From: Sphaerisporangium sp040685555
Lineage (GTDB): Bacteria; Actinomycetota; Actinomycetes; Streptosporangiales; Streptosporangiaceae
Assembly: GCF_040685555.1 (NCBI RefSeq)
Contig: NZ_JBFBIK010000013.1
Location: 30,030-94,029, forward strand
DNA length: 64,000 nucleotides
Direction of reading: 5' to 3'
In this document: one piece after another, positions 42,081-53,261 of the stretch
How the letters are laid out: every line of letters begins with the position of its first letter
Numbering within the stretch: the first letter of the stretch is position 1
Made by a program: the position numbers and the translations under genes
Notes under the pieces: generated by a model
The model's database searches: none
Seen by the model: the letters and a program-made list of their open reading frames with translations, nothing else
What the model was told of the DNA's origin: nothing

Positions 42081-42807
42081 GGTGACGGCGAGCGGCACGC
42101 GGGGGTCGGAGACCGTCGCATGGGTGCTGCGCCTCATCCTGCTTCCCCTCGTCTTACTGGCCGCGGTCACGCTCGGGGTCGGCTGGCTGATCACCAGGCC
42201 GCTCCACGCCGAGGTCGCGGGCGAGGTGGCGGTGAACCAGGGGCTCGCGGAGGACCGCACCCCCCTGTTCAACACGCTCACACACTTCGGCTCAATGCTG
42301 TCGGACACGCCGGTGATCATCGTCCTGACCGCCATCGCGGCGATCGCGTTCCGGCTGGTCTTCAAGCGGTGGCGTGAGTCGATCTTCATCATCCTGTCGG
42401 TCTGGACGCAGTCGGCGGTCTTCCTGCTGGCCACGGTCTTCATCCAGCGCCCCAGGCCGACGGTCCACCACCTCGACCCCGCGCCGCCCACCTCCAGCTT
42501 CCCCTCGGGGCACACCAGCGCCGCGGTCGGCTTCTACTGTGGGATGGCGCTGGTCCTCGCCCTGCACACCCATCGCCACACCGTCCTCAAGGTGCTGTGG
42601 TGGGTGCTCGGCATCGCGGCCCCGCTGATCGTCGGCATCTCCCGGCTGTACAGGGGCATGCACCACCTGACCGACGTGAGCTGGGGCCTCGTGCTCGGCT
42701 TCGTCTGCGTCGCAGTGGTCGGGCACGCCATCCTCGGCACACCGCTCATCCCGGGCAGGGGTTCCGGCCGGGAGGCGGCGCGAAACCCCCGCGCGGCCGC
42801 CGCGTAG
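42064..42807 (+). CDS. PAP2-family membrane phosphatase (second of two)
   Basis: 247 residues from ATG 42064 (AAGGGAAG 5 bases upstream). PAP2 signature: FIQRPRPTV, SSFPSGHTSAAVGFYCG and SRLYRGMHHLTDVSWG, catalytic His residues retained. It differs strongly from its neighbour, so the pair is not a recent duplication and may act on different lipid phosphates. A large inverted repeat follows 13 bases after the stop. Confidence 0.88.
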   Translation: MVTDTRVTASGTRGSETVAWVLRLILLPLVLLAAVTLGVGWLITRPLHAEVAGEVAVNQGLAEDRTPLFNTLTHFGSMLSDTPVIIVLTAIAAIAFRLVFKRWRESIFIILSVWTQSAVFLLATVFIQRPRPTVHHLDPAPPTSSFPSGHTSAAVGFYCGMALVLALHTHRHTVLKVLWWVLGIAAPLIVGISRLYRGMHHLTDVSWGLVLGFVCVAVVGHAILGTPLIPGRGSGREAARNPRAAAA

Positions 42808-42820
42808 TCGACGCCGCCCG

Positions 42821-42862
42821 CCCCGCGCGTGCCCTGCCTGATCAAGGGGAGCACGCGCGGGG
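42821..42862 (+). terminator. Inverted repeat between the PAP2 genes and kdpD
   Basis: Perfect 12-bp arms CCCCGCGCGTGC / GCACGCGCGGGG with an 18-base loop. It probably terminates the PAP2 transcript, but it lies only 16 bases before kdpD and could also affect kdpD transcription. Confidence 0.6.
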
Positions 42863-42865
42863 TCG

Positions 42866-42871
42866 TAGCCT
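42866..42871 (+). promoter_or_regulatory. -10 box of a leaderless kdpD promoter
   Basis: TAGCCT fits the TANNNT -10 of actinobacteria. Its end is 6 bases from the kdpD ATG at 42878, so transcription should begin at the ATG. No convincing -35 is seen because the hairpin occupies that space, and no good Shine-Dalgarno sequence is present. Confidence 0.45.
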
Positions 42872-42877
42872 GGGACC

Positions 42878-45427
42878 ATGGGGGAACCCGACAGGGGCCG
42901 GCTGCGGGTCTATCTTGGCGCGGCGCCCGGTGTGGGGAAGACCTTCGCGATGCTCGCGGAGGCGCACCGCCGGGCCGGACGGGGTACGGACGTCGTCGTC
43001 GGCCTGGTGGAGACCCATGGCCGCGCTCACACCGCCGAGCTGCTCGAAGGGCTCGAAACCGTGCCCCGGCGGACGCTGGCGTACCGGGGGGCGGTCTTCA
43101 CCGAGCTCGACCCCGACGCGGTGATCAGGCGGCGGCCGAAGGTCGCGCTCGTCGACGAGATCGCGCACACCAACGTGCCGGGCTCGCGCAACGTCAAGCG
43201 ATGGCAGGACGTGGAGGACATCCTCGGCGCGGGCATCGACGTCATCACCACGGTCAACATCCAGCACCTGGAGTCGGTGAACGACGTGGTCCAGGCGATC
43301 ACGGGGGTGCCCCAGCGCGAGACCATCCCGGACGAGGTCGTGCGGCGGGCCGACCAGGTGGAGCTGGTCGACATGGCCCCTGAGGCGCTGCGCCGCCGCA
43401 TGGCCCACGGCAACGTCTACGGCCCCGAGAAGATCGACGCGGCGCTCGCGAACTACTTCCGCGTGGGCAACCTGACCGCCCTGCGGGAGCTGGCCCTGCT
43501 GTGGGTCGCCGACAAGGTCGAGGACCAGCTCGACCGCTACCGCGCGGACCACGGCATCGCGGGCACCTGGGAGACCAGGGAACGCGTGGTGGTGGCGCTC
43601 ACCGGAGGCCCTGAGGGCGAGACGCTCATCCGCAGGGCCGCCAGGATCGCCGACAGGAACCGCGCCGCCGACCTGATGGGCGTGCATGTGACCAGGTCCG
43701 ACGGGCTGACCGGAGCCGATCCCGCGCACCTGGCCCGGCAGCGCGCCCTGGTCGAGAGCCTCGGGGGCAGCTACCACCAGGTCGTCGGCGCCGACATCGC
43801 CCGCGCGCTGCTCGACTTCGCCAGAGGCGTGAACGCCACCCAGCTCGTCCTCGGGGCCTCACGGCGTGGGCGGTTCGCCCAGATCCTCTCCCGGGGGGTC
43901 GGCGTGACCACGACGGCGCTGTCCGGGTCGATCGACGTCCACATGATCAGCCACGAGGTGGCCGGCCAGGGCCGGAGCAGGCCGTCGCGCCGGGCGGCGC
44001 TCACGTGGCGGCGGCGCGGTGCCGGGTGGGCGCTCACACTGGCCGGGCTGCCCGCCCTGACGGCGATCCTGTACGGGCTGCGCCCCCACGTGACGCTGCC
44101 GACCGAGATCCTGCTGTTCCTGCTCATGGTCGTCTCGGTGGCCCTGGCCGGCGGCATGTGGCCGGCCGTCACGGCGGCGGTGCTGGGATTCGGGCTGCTC
44201 AACTTCTTCTTCACCCCGCCGGTCCACACGCTGACCGTCGCCCGGGCCGAGAACCTCCTGGCCCTCACCGTCTACGTCCTGGTGGCGGTGATGGTCAGCG
44301 CCGTGGTCGACCTCGCCGCCCGCCGTACGCGGGAGGCGGCGCGGGCCGGCGCCGACGCCGAGGTGCTGTCCACCCTGGCCGGGCACGTCCTGCGCGGCGA
44401 CGCGGCACTTCCCTCGCTGCTCGCCCGGATGCGGGAGACCTTCGGGCTGACGGCCGTCACGCTGCTGGAGCGGCGGCCCGAGATCGAGCCGGTCCCCGGC
44501 GACCGGTCCGATCCGCGTGCCTGGCGCGTCGCCGCGACGGCGGGAGCCGGCCCAAGCGGGTGCCCCGCCGAGGGGGACACCGACGTGGTGATCGACGACG
44601 ACCTGGTCATGGCGCTGTGCGGGCGGCTGCTCGACGCGGCCGACAGAAGGGTGGTCGAGGCGTTCGCGGCGGAGGCGGCCGTCGCGCTGCGCCAGGAGCG
44701 CCTGGCCGAGGAGGCCGAGCGGGCGGGCCCCCTGGAGGAGGCCGACAAGATGCGTACGGCCCTGCTCGCCGCCGTCAGCCACGACCTGCGCACCCCGCTC
44801 GCCTCGGCCAAGGCCGCGGTCGAAAGCCTCCGCGGCGACATGCGGTGGAGCCGGGAGGACTACCGGGAGCTCCTTGCCACCGCCGACGAGTCGCTGGAGA
44901 AGCTCGACCGCCTGGTGGCGAACCTGCTGGACATGAGCCGCCTGCAGGCGGGGGTCCTCGGCGTGGCCTCGGGTCCGCTCGGAGTGGAGGACGTCATGCC
45001 CCGCGCGCTCGGCGACCTCGGCCACCTCCGCGAGCGGGTCCTCGACGAGATCTCCGACGAGCTCCCCGAGGTCGTCGCCGACCCGGCGCTGCTGGAGCGC
45101 GTGCTGGTGAACCTCATCTCCAACGCGGTCAGATACAGCCCGCCGGGGGAGAAGGTGCTGGTCACGGCCAGCTCGTACGGCGAGAACGTCGAAATCCGGA
45201 TCATCGACAGAGGGCCCGGCATCCCCGTCTCCCAGCACGACCAGGTCTTCCTGCCGTTCCAGCGTCTCGGCGACCGCGACAACCACACCGGGGTCGGCCT
45301 CGGCCTGGCGCTCGCCCGGGGCCTCACCGAGGCCATGGGCGGCAGCCTCGTGCCGGAGGAGACCCCCGGAGGCGGCCTGACCATGATCCTCACCCTCCCC
45401 ATCTCCTCCCGAGCGGGCGCCCTATGA
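42878..45427 (+). CDS. kdpD: KdpD-type sensor histidine kinase
   Basis: 849 residues. N-terminal KdpD domain with Walker A LGAAPGVGKTFAML and the conserved VDEIAHTNVPGSRN; universal-stress-like domain (about 230-360); four closely packed helices of DUF4118 (TEILLFLLMVVSVALAGG, AVTAAVLGFGLLNFFFTPPV); GAF-like region; HisKA with the phosphorylated His in SHDLRTPLASAKAA; HATPase with LINLISNAVRYSPPG-like VLVNLISNAVRYSPPG and GVGLGLALARG. It senses low K+ or osmotic stress and phosphorylates KdpE. The kdpFABC pump genes are not here. Confidence 0.92.
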   Translation: MGEPDRGRLRVYLGAAPGVGKTFAMLAEAHRRAGRGTDVVVGLVETHGRAHTAELLEGLETVPRRTLAYRGAVFTELDPDAVIRRRPKVALVDEIAHTNVPGSRNVKRWQDVEDILGAGIDVITTVNIQHLESVNDVVQAITGVPQRETIPDEVVRRADQVELVDMAPEALRRRMAHGNVYGPEKIDAALANYFRVGNLTALRELALLWVADKVEDQLDRYRADHGIAGTWETRERVVVALTGGPEGETLIRRAARIADRNRAADLMGVHVTRSDGLTGADPAHLARQRALVESLGGSYHQVVGADIARALLDFARGVNATQLVLGASRRGRFAQILSRGVGVTTTALSGSIDVHMISHEVAGQGRSRPSRRAALTWRRRGAGWALTLAGLPALTAILYGLRPHVTLPTEILLFLLMVVSVALAGGMWPAVTAAVLGFGLLNFFFTPPVHTLTVARAENLLALTVYVLVAVMVSAVVDLAARRTREAARAGADAEVLSTLAGHVLRGDAALPSLLARMRETFGLTAVTLLERRPEIEPVPGDRSDPRAWRVAATAGAGPSGCPAEGDTDVVIDDDLVMALCGRLLDAADRRVVEAFAAEAAVALRQERLAEEAERAGPLEEADKMRTALLAAVSHDLRTPLASAKAAVESLRGDMRWSREDYRELLATADESLEKLDRLVANLLDMSRLQAGVLGVASGPLGVEDVMPRALGDLGHLRERVLDEISDELPEVVADPALLERVLVNLISNAVRYSPPGEKVLVTASSYGENVEIRIIDRGPGIPVSQHDQVFLPFQRLGDRDNHTGVGLGLALARGLTEAMGGSLVPEETPGGGLTMILTLPISSRAGAL

Positions 45428-46092
45428 CCAAGATCCTCGTCGTCGACGACGAACCCCAGCTGCTGCGGGCGTTGCGCATCAACCTCGTCGCGCGCCACTA
45501 CGACGTCGAGGTGGCCCGCGACGGGAGCACCGCGCTCCGGCACGCCGCCGGGTGGCATCCCGACCTGGTCGTGCTCGACCTCGGGCTGCCGGACATCGAC
45601 GGCGTGGAGGTCATCCACGGCCTGCGAGGCTGGACCAGCATCCCGATCATCGTCCTGTCGGGCCGGGCGGGGAGCGCCGACAAGGTGGGCGCGCTCGACG
45701 CCGGGGCCGACGACTACGTCACCAAGCCCTTCGGCATCGACGAGCTGCTGGCCAGGATCCGGGCCGCGACCAGGCGCGCGGCCACGCACGACGAGGAGCT
45801 GGCCGAGATCCGGGTCGGCGACCACGTGGTCGATCTGGTCGGCATGACGGTCTCCGGCGCGGTACGGCTCACGCCGACCGAGTGGCACCTGCTGTCGATC
45901 ATGCTCCGCAACCCCGGCAAGCTGATCAGCCAGCGCCGCCTGCTCACCGAGGTCTGGGGCGGCGGCTACGTCAAGGAGACCCACTACCTGCGGCAGTACA
46001 TGGTGCAGCTGCGCCGCAAGCTCGAAAGCGACCCCGCCCACCCGCGCCACCTGCTGACCGAACCCGGCATGGGCTACCGCTTCCAGCCGTAG
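45424..46092 (+). CDS. kdpE: KdpE-type response regulator
   Basis: 222 residues from ATG 45424, which overlaps the kdpD stop as ATGA. OmpR/PhoB type: receiver with the phospho-acceptor Asp in VVLDLGLPDIDG and Lys in YVTKPFG, then a winged helix (LTPTEWHLLSIMLRNPGKLIS, THYLRQYMVQLRRKLE). It normally activates kdpFABC; here target genes are elsewhere or could include ktrBA 15 kb to the left. It converges with the RecQ-like gene. Confidence 0.92.
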   Translation: MTKILVVDDEPQLLRALRINLVARHYDVEVARDGSTALRHAAGWHPDLVVLDLGLPDIDGVEVIHGLRGWTSIPIIVLSGRAGSADKVGALDAGADDYVTKPFGIDELLARIRAATRRAATHDEELAEIRVGDHVVDLVGMTVSGAVRLTPTEWHLLSIMLRNPGKLISQRRLLTEVWGGGYVKETHYLRQYMVQLRRKLESDPAHPRHLLTEPGMGYRFQP

Positions 46093-46101
46093 CGTCCCAC
46101 G

Positions 46102-47772
46102 TCAGCTCGCCAGCACGAGGAGGTTGTCGCGTTCGACGGCCTCCAGCGAGAGGGTCTTGTAGCCGACGTCCTCGAAGAGCACCGTGACCCGGTCGGGCTC
46201 CCTGCTCATGACGACCCCGGGCCCCCACGCGCTGTGCCGTACCTTGGCGTGCATCGGGAACGGCCCGTCGCCCACCTGCTCGGCCGGGGCGGCGCCGGTC
46301 GTCGCGCCCGAGCGGCAGGTGTCGCAGTTCCCGCAGGTCCGCTCGTACGGCTCGCCGAAGTACTCCAGTAGTGCCCTCCGCCGGCAGCCGGTCGTCTCGG
46401 CGTAGCCGCGCATCATCTCGATCCGCGACTCGTCGACCTTGCGGCGGGTGTCGTCCAGCCCGGCGGCCTCGGCGGCGGCGTGGTCCGGCGAGGGCCCGCC
46501 GGCGATCGAGCGCAGGTCGCCGGTCTCGGTGACCGTGACGGCTCCGACCCGCTCCAGCAGGTTCACCACGCCGGTCAGCTTGGACGGGCCCACCTCCAGC
46601 AGGTCCCTCAGCTCGGGCGCGGGGACGGTGCCGCCGTGCTCGTGGACGAGCGTCGCCACGCGCAGCAGCAGTTCCTCGTCGACGCGCCCACCGGCGAAGA
46701 ACCGGCGGATGCCGAGGTCCTCCGGCCGGTAGAACAGGACGGCCGAGGCGGGCTCCTGGTCGCGTCCCGCGCGGCCGATCTCCTGGTAGTAGGAGTCCAG
46801 CGACTCCGGCGGGTCCGAGTGCAGGACGTAGCGGACGTCCGGCTTGTCGATGCCCATGCCGAAGGCCGAGGTGGCGACCACCACGTCCAGCCCGTCGTCG
46901 CGGAACAGCTCGTGGACGCGGTGGCGGTCGGCGGCCTTCATCCCGGCGTGGTAGGCCTCCGCCCGGCGCCCCTCCTCGCGCAGCGCGGCGGCGTACTCGT
47001 CGGCGGCGCGGCGCGTGGCCACGTACACCAGGCCGAGGCCGGGACGGGAGGCGGCGTCCTCGATCAGCGCGCGGCGCTTGGACTCCTTGTCGACGAACCG
47101 GCGGACCTCAAGGTCGATGTTCGGCCGGTCGAACCCCCGGACGATCTGCCGCGCGTCCGGCAGCCCGAGGGAGGCGAGGATGTCGTCGCGTACCAGGGGC
47201 GCGGCGGTGGCGGTCAGGGCCACCACGGGAGGGTGACCGAGCCGTTCGATCGCCTGGCCGAGCCGCAGGTAGTCGGGCCGGAAGTCGTGGCCCCACGCCG
47301 ACACGCAGTGGGCCTCGTCGATGGCGATCAGCGACGGCCGCGCCGCCCGCAGCCGGTCGATCACCTCGGGCTTGGCGAGCTGCTCGGGGGACAGGAAGAT
47401 GAACTCGGCGGTGCCCGCGCGAAGCTGGTCGAACGACGCGTCGCTGGTGCCGTCGGACTGCGCGGAATTGACCGCGACGGCGCCTCCGGCGTTCGCCTCG
47501 GCGAGCCCGGCCACCTGGTCGCGCTGCAGGGCGATCAGCGGCGACACCACGACCGTCGGGCCGTCGAGTAGCAGCGCGGGGATCTGGTAGACGGCCGACT
47601 TGCCGCTGCCGGTCGGCATGACGACGAGCACGTCCTGCCCGGCCAGCAGGTGCTCCATCGCCTCCTGCTGCCCCGGCCGCAGATCCTGCCACCCGAATGC
47701 GTCCCTGGCCACCGTGCGCAGCCGCCGGCCCTTGCGCCCGAACCGGTCGCCGAACCTTTTAGCCAGACCCAT
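46102..47772 (-). CDS. RecQ-family DNA helicase
   Basis: 556 residues with superfamily 2 motifs: Q-motif region GWQDLRPGQQEAMEHLL, Walker A MPTGSGKSAVYQ, IDEAHCVSAWGHDFRPDY, TATAAP, and VVATSAFGMGIDKPDVRYV with the Arg finger region YYQEIGRAGRD. A RecQ zinc-binding segment follows (CRRRALLEYFGE, CGNCDTC). It unwinds DNA 3'-to-5' in repair or recombination. The C-terminal HRDC is replaced by a small RqlH-like beta domain (VRHSAWGPGVVMSREPDRV). It stands alone. Confidence 0.9.
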   Translation of the reverse strand: MGLAKRFGDRFGRKGRRLRTVARDAFGWQDLRPGQQEAMEHLLAGQDVLVVMPTGSGKSAVYQIPALLLDGPTVVVSPLIALQRDQVAGLAEANAGGAVAVNSAQSDGTSDASFDQLRAGTAEFIFLSPEQLAKPEVIDRLRAARPSLIAIDEAHCVSAWGHDFRPDYLRLGQAIERLGHPPVVALTATAAPLVRDDILASLGLPDARQIVRGFDRPNIDLEVRRFVDKESKRRALIEDAASRPGLGLVYVATRRAADEYAAALREEGRRAEAYHAGMKAADRHRVHELFRDDGLDVVVATSAFGMGIDKPDVRYVLHSDPPESLDSYYQEIGRAGRDQEPASAVLFYRPEDLGIRRFFAGGRVDEELLLRVATLVHEHGGTVPAPELRDLLEVGPSKLTGVVNLLERVGAVTVTETGDLRSIAGGPSPDHAAAEAAGLDDTRRKVDESRIEMMRGYAETTGCRRRALLEYFGEPYERTCGNCDTCRSGATTGAAPAEQVGDGPFPMHAKVRHSAWGPGVVMSREPDRVTVLFEDVGYKTLSLEAVERDNLLVLAS

Positions 47773-47898
47773 GAGGCTCGTTCCCTCTCATTCCTCGCCG
47801 CTCTCCCGCCATCGGAGCCGATCGGCGGCCGTTGTCCGCGGCCGGGGGTCCAGTGCCCCCGATCTGGGGGACTACGCGCCCGGGAGGATCTCGGTGGG

Positions 47899-49554
47899 CT
47901 AACGGCCTTCGGCGCCGCTCACGAGGAACGGGGTGAGGAGCCCGGGAATCCCCTGGTCCGCGAGGCGCAGCGCCTCGGCCAGGTCGACGTCCCAGACGCC
48001 GTACCCCTGGCGGCCCGCCGCCGTGGTGGCTGTGAGGGTGGCAAGGCCGGCCCGCCGCTGGAAGAACGACCTCCTGAGGTTCCAGCCGATGATCCCCTCG
48101 TGCTTCAGCGCCACGTGCCGCCGTACGATCGAGCCCCACCGCGTGACGAGATGGCCCTCGGCGACCGTGTGGCCGAGGCTCTTGTAGCGGTCGGCCGCGA
48201 TGGGCAGGGCCACCACCGTCAGCGCGAGCGCGGCCTGCCAGGCCCAGGCGGGCAGCCCCGCCCAGTACCACAGGGCCAGGAGCGCCGCGGTGACGCCTCC
48301 GCAGAAGGCGAGAGCGCGGGTGAAGCGGCGGCGCAGTGCGGCGGGGCCGTGCGGGGTGAGCTCGGCCGTGAGGGGGCCCGCGGTGCCGAGCACGCGGGCG
48401 GCCACGGCCTGGGCCTCCGCGCGCGGCGCGGGCGGCAGCAGCATCGAGCCGCCGCGCTGGGCACCACGCCCGACCCGCAGGCCGGTGGCCACGGCGATGA
48501 CGCGCGCCCCGCTCGCCGCGCGCAGGAGCAGCGGCTCGCTCAGCTCGACGCCGCGAAGGCGGCGCTCCTCCAGCGTGGTGGCTCGCGTGGTGATGAGACC
48601 TCGCGTCACGTGCAGCGTGCCACCCGCCGTACGGGTGAGCCGGAACCGCCAGAACGCGAGCACGTACCCGAGCGTGGAGGCGATGGCGACGAACACCGCC
48701 AGCACCGCCACCGAGCCGGCGATCTGCAGCCAGAGCGCCCCCCGGCCGAACCAGTCGGCCACCTGCCGTACCGGGCCTATCGACAGCAGGTCGACGTTGC
48801 CCTCGCCCGCGATGCGCGAGACGAACCCCGCCAGCACGCCGACGGTGACGAGCCCCGACAGGGTGAAGGGGCCGAAACGGATCCACGCCGGACGCAGCGC
48901 GGCCAGCTCGGTCTCGGAGGCCGGGAACGACTCGCGGGCGTCCGTTCCGGAGGGAACGGCTCGACCGGTGGCGGGCGCGGTGGACGCACCCGAGGTGATG
49001 GTGCCCGAGGCGGCGGGACGGCGGTGCAGCAGCTCGTCGCGCAGCCGTTCGACCTCGGTGGCGTGGAGCGCGTCGAGCTTGAGCGCGCCGCCGTCCTTCC
49101 TGTCGGATCGGCCGGTGCCGATCTCGACCCTGGCCAGCCCGAGGACGCGGTGAAGCACGTTGGAGGTGACGTCGACGGTCCTGATCCGGTCGCGCGGCGC
49201 GGTCAGCACCTTCCTGCGGAGCAGGCCTTTCCTCACCTGGACGTACTGCGGCGTGACGCGGTAGGTCGTGGTGAACCAGCGCAGCGTGCCGAGGACGAGC
49301 ATGACGCCGAGGGCGGCCAGGCTCCACAGGTGGCCGCCATCGTCCTGGGTGGAACCGGCCACCAGCAGGCCGATCAGGGCGGGCGCGCTCCGCACCAGCT
49401 CCTGGAAGGGATGGATCACCAGCATGCGCCTGCTGAGCCGCCGCCACTTGGCCGGATCGCCCGCGCCGGGCGTGACCGGATCCGTGCCGGCGTCGTCCCC
49501 GGGGCCCGTGCCGGGCGTCGTACCCGCGTCGACCCCCGGGCCCGTCCCGGTCAC
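47899..49554 (-). CDS. Membrane protein with repeated bacterial PH (YdbT-like) domains
   Basis: 551 residues from GTG 49554, overlapping the stop of the upstream PH gene as GTGA. Three bPH2-type segments (TTTYRVTPQYVQVRKGLLRRKVL, LTRTAGGTLHVTRGLITTRATT, VAEGHLVTRWGSIVRRHVALKHE), each after a pair of membrane helices. This is the YdbT architecture; YdbS/YdbT pairs are linked to lipid transport or resistance to certain bacteriocins in Bacillus relatives. Function here is inferred from layout only. Confidence 0.83.
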   Translation of the reverse strand: MTGTGPGVDAGTTPGTGPGDDAGTDPVTPGAGDPAKWRRLSRRMLVIHPFQELVRSAPALIGLLVAGSTQDDGGHLWSLAALGVMLVLGTLRWFTTTYRVTPQYVQVRKGLLRRKVLTAPRDRIRTVDVTSNVLHRVLGLARVEIGTGRSDRKDGGALKLDALHATEVERLRDELLHRRPAASGTITSGASTAPATGRAVPSGTDARESFPASETELAALRPAWIRFGPFTLSGLVTVGVLAGFVSRIAGEGNVDLLSIGPVRQVADWFGRGALWLQIAGSVAVLAVFVAIASTLGYVLAFWRFRLTRTAGGTLHVTRGLITTRATTLEERRLRGVELSEPLLLRAASGARVIAVATGLRVGRGAQRGGSMLLPPAPRAEAQAVAARVLGTAGPLTAELTPHGPAALRRRFTRALAFCGGVTAALLALWYWAGLPAWAWQAALALTVVALPIAADRYKSLGHTVAEGHLVTRWGSIVRRHVALKHEGIIGWNLRRSFFQRRAGLATLTATTAAGRQGYGVWDVDLAEALRLADQGIPGLLTPFLVSGAEGR

Positions 49555-50048
49555 GTCGCGTCTCCGGTCGTCGCCTGGGTGTTGGCGGTCAGCTCGTCCA
49601 CGAGGCGCTGTGCCGTGGCGCGGTCGAGGCCGTTGACGCGCAGCGGACCCGCGGCCGACGCGGTGGTGACCGTGACGTTGGCCAGCCCGAAGAGCTGCTC
49701 CAGCGGCCCCCGCTCGCTGTCCACGGTCTGGATGCGTGAGATCGGCGCGATGCGCCACTCCTGCTGGAGCCATCCCGACTGGGTGTAGACGGCGTCGGCC
49801 GTGGTCTCCCAGCGGTGGACCCGGTAGCGCCACCACGGCATCACGGTCACGTGGGCCAGGCCGGCGACGACGGTGACGGCCAGGACGGTGAGATGGACGG
49901 CGCGGTTCCCGTCGTCGGCGACCGCCCACAGGACCTGGACGGCGATCAGTACGAGCCACCCCAGGGCGGCTCGTACTCCCCAGAACCAGATCGCGGTGGG
50001 GCTGACACGATGCCGCGGCGGCCGGAGGGAGAGGTCAGCGTTTTCCAC
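49551..50048 (-). CDS. Membrane protein with one bacterial PH (YdbS-like) domain
   Basis: 165 residues. Two membrane helices (GWLVLIAVQVLWAVA, LTVLAVTVVAGLAHVTV) and a bPH2 domain (RYRVHRWETTADAVYTQSGW, RIAPISRIQTVDSERGPLEQLFGL). Its gene is coupled by GTGA to the larger YdbT-like gene, the standard YdbS-YdbT pair. The GTG start at 50048 has GGAGGG almost touching it, so the exact start is unsure. Confidence 0.83.
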   Translation of the reverse strand: MENADLSLRPPRHRVSPTAIWFWGVRAALGWLVLIAVQVLWAVADDGNRAVHLTVLAVTVVAGLAHVTVMPWWRYRVHRWETTADAVYTQSGWLQQEWRIAPISRIQTVDSERGPLEQLFGLANVTVTTASAAGPLRVNGLDRATAQRLVDELTANTQATTGDAT

Positions 50049-50127
50049 CCCTCCACTCTGTCAGTACCGCCGCGAATCGGCGCACTATGAATCTTCCGGA
50101 GTTGGCTACCACAAATGTCATGAACCG

Positions 50128-52434
<2,307 letters not shown>

Positions 52435-52631
52435 CGGCTCCTCCTGGCTGTCGCCGCGACCGTAAGAACCCCCCGCCCCCGAGGTCAACCAATCCGCCCC
52501 CACCCCCCAACCCGCCAGCCCGAACCCCGGAAACTTTCACACCCGCCCTCGCTCCCGGCCTCCGCCGAAAGTCCGCGTCCGCCTATGCGGGACCGGCCTG
52601 ACGCGCGGAGGCATCCAGCCATACTGGGCGC

Positions 52632-52738
52632 ATGAGTGCCCCCAAACGCCGTCGCCCTCTCCGGAGGAGTCCCCTGACGCCCCGGAGGGCGTGTCATTGA
52701 AGGATCTCGCCGAGCGTGTTTCTTACCCGGAAGCCGCA
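52632..52738 (+). pseudogene. 5' part of a small gene split by the TnpB island
   Basis: ATG 52632 reads MSAPKRRRPL, then a one-base slip in a C-rich stretch moves the open frame to PEESPDAPEGVSLKDLAERV followed by SYPE. The two pieces join naturally into one actinobacterial-type protein start if one C is restored. Similarity ends at about 52738, where the mobile-element hairpins begin; the rest resumes at 54586. Function unknown. Doubly broken: frameshift plus insertion. Confidence 0.6.
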
Positions 52739-52787
52739 GAAGGCCCCGTCCTTCAGTTCAGGGCGGGGATGAATGCGGTTCGCCTTC

Positions 52788-53085
52788 AGGGGCCAAGGCG
52801 CGGCTGCCGGAGGCGTGGCGGGCATGGCCGGTTCACGCGATGATCGGTGAACGGTTCGGAGAGAGCGCCGATGATGCGGAGGTGATCATCGGGATCGGGA
52901 GCGGCCGGGGTCGGTGGGTGGGTGCGCTGGTCGCGGGGTAAACGGTGCTGGCGGTCAACCTGCTCCTCGGCGCCGGGGTGCTCGCAGAGTTCGGTGGTGA
53001 TCCCGAGCGCTACGCCTGGGCCAAGGTCCGCAAGAGCTATGCCGGTACCAGCCCGATCACCCAGGGCTTGGGCAAGGAGAAGGTC
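52788..53085 (+). pseudogene. IS110-family transposase relic
   Basis: A frame gives ARLPEAWRAWPVHAMIG and AEVIIGIGSGRGRWVGALVAG, close to the N-terminal DEDD region of IS110 transposases (usually GIETDRG), then a stop and TVLAVN fused to LLLGAGVLAEFGGDPERYAW and KSYAGTSPITQGLGKEKVV, the C-terminal region with the catalytic-serine neighbourhood AGTSPIT. The central several hundred bases are gone. Inactive. Confidence 0.75.
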
Positions 53086-53125
53086 GTCGCACGTGTTTGC
53101 GGTATGTCGCACGTGTTTGCGGTAT
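53086..53125. repeat. Two tandem 20-bp copies at the IS110/TnpA junction
   Basis: GTCGCACGTGTTTGCGGTAT occurs twice, at 53086-53105 and 53106-53125. It marks where the IS110 relic meets the TnpA relic and includes part of the TnpA codons, so it arose after or during the fusion. Confidence 0.9.
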
Positions 53126-53154
53126 TTCGTCACGAAGACCAGTTGGACCTGCAT
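53106..53154 (-). pseudogene. TnpA (IS200/IS605 Y1 transposase) N-terminal relic
   Basis: From ATG 53154 the minus strand reads MQVQLVFVTKYRKHV, the first conserved block of HUH/Y1 TnpA proteins (HLVFVTKYR), then enters the 20-bp duplication and loses similarity. The HUH and Tyr motifs are absent. It is divergent from tnpB as in many IS605 elements; the TnpB unit cannot move without help from another TnpA. Confidence 0.75.
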
Positions 53155-53261
53155 GGCGGAAACCGGGTGTCTTCCACGCGATGTTCAGGTTCTGTCGTCA
53201 CGGACCGGATGCTCTGGATAATGTGTTCGAGTAACCCGTGAGGTTCAGGTTGCCGTTCGTG

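Noticed and set aside
43859..46050. Long minus-strand frames opposite kdpD and kdpE
   Set aside because: Shadows of strongly GC-biased codons in a well-recognised two-component system.
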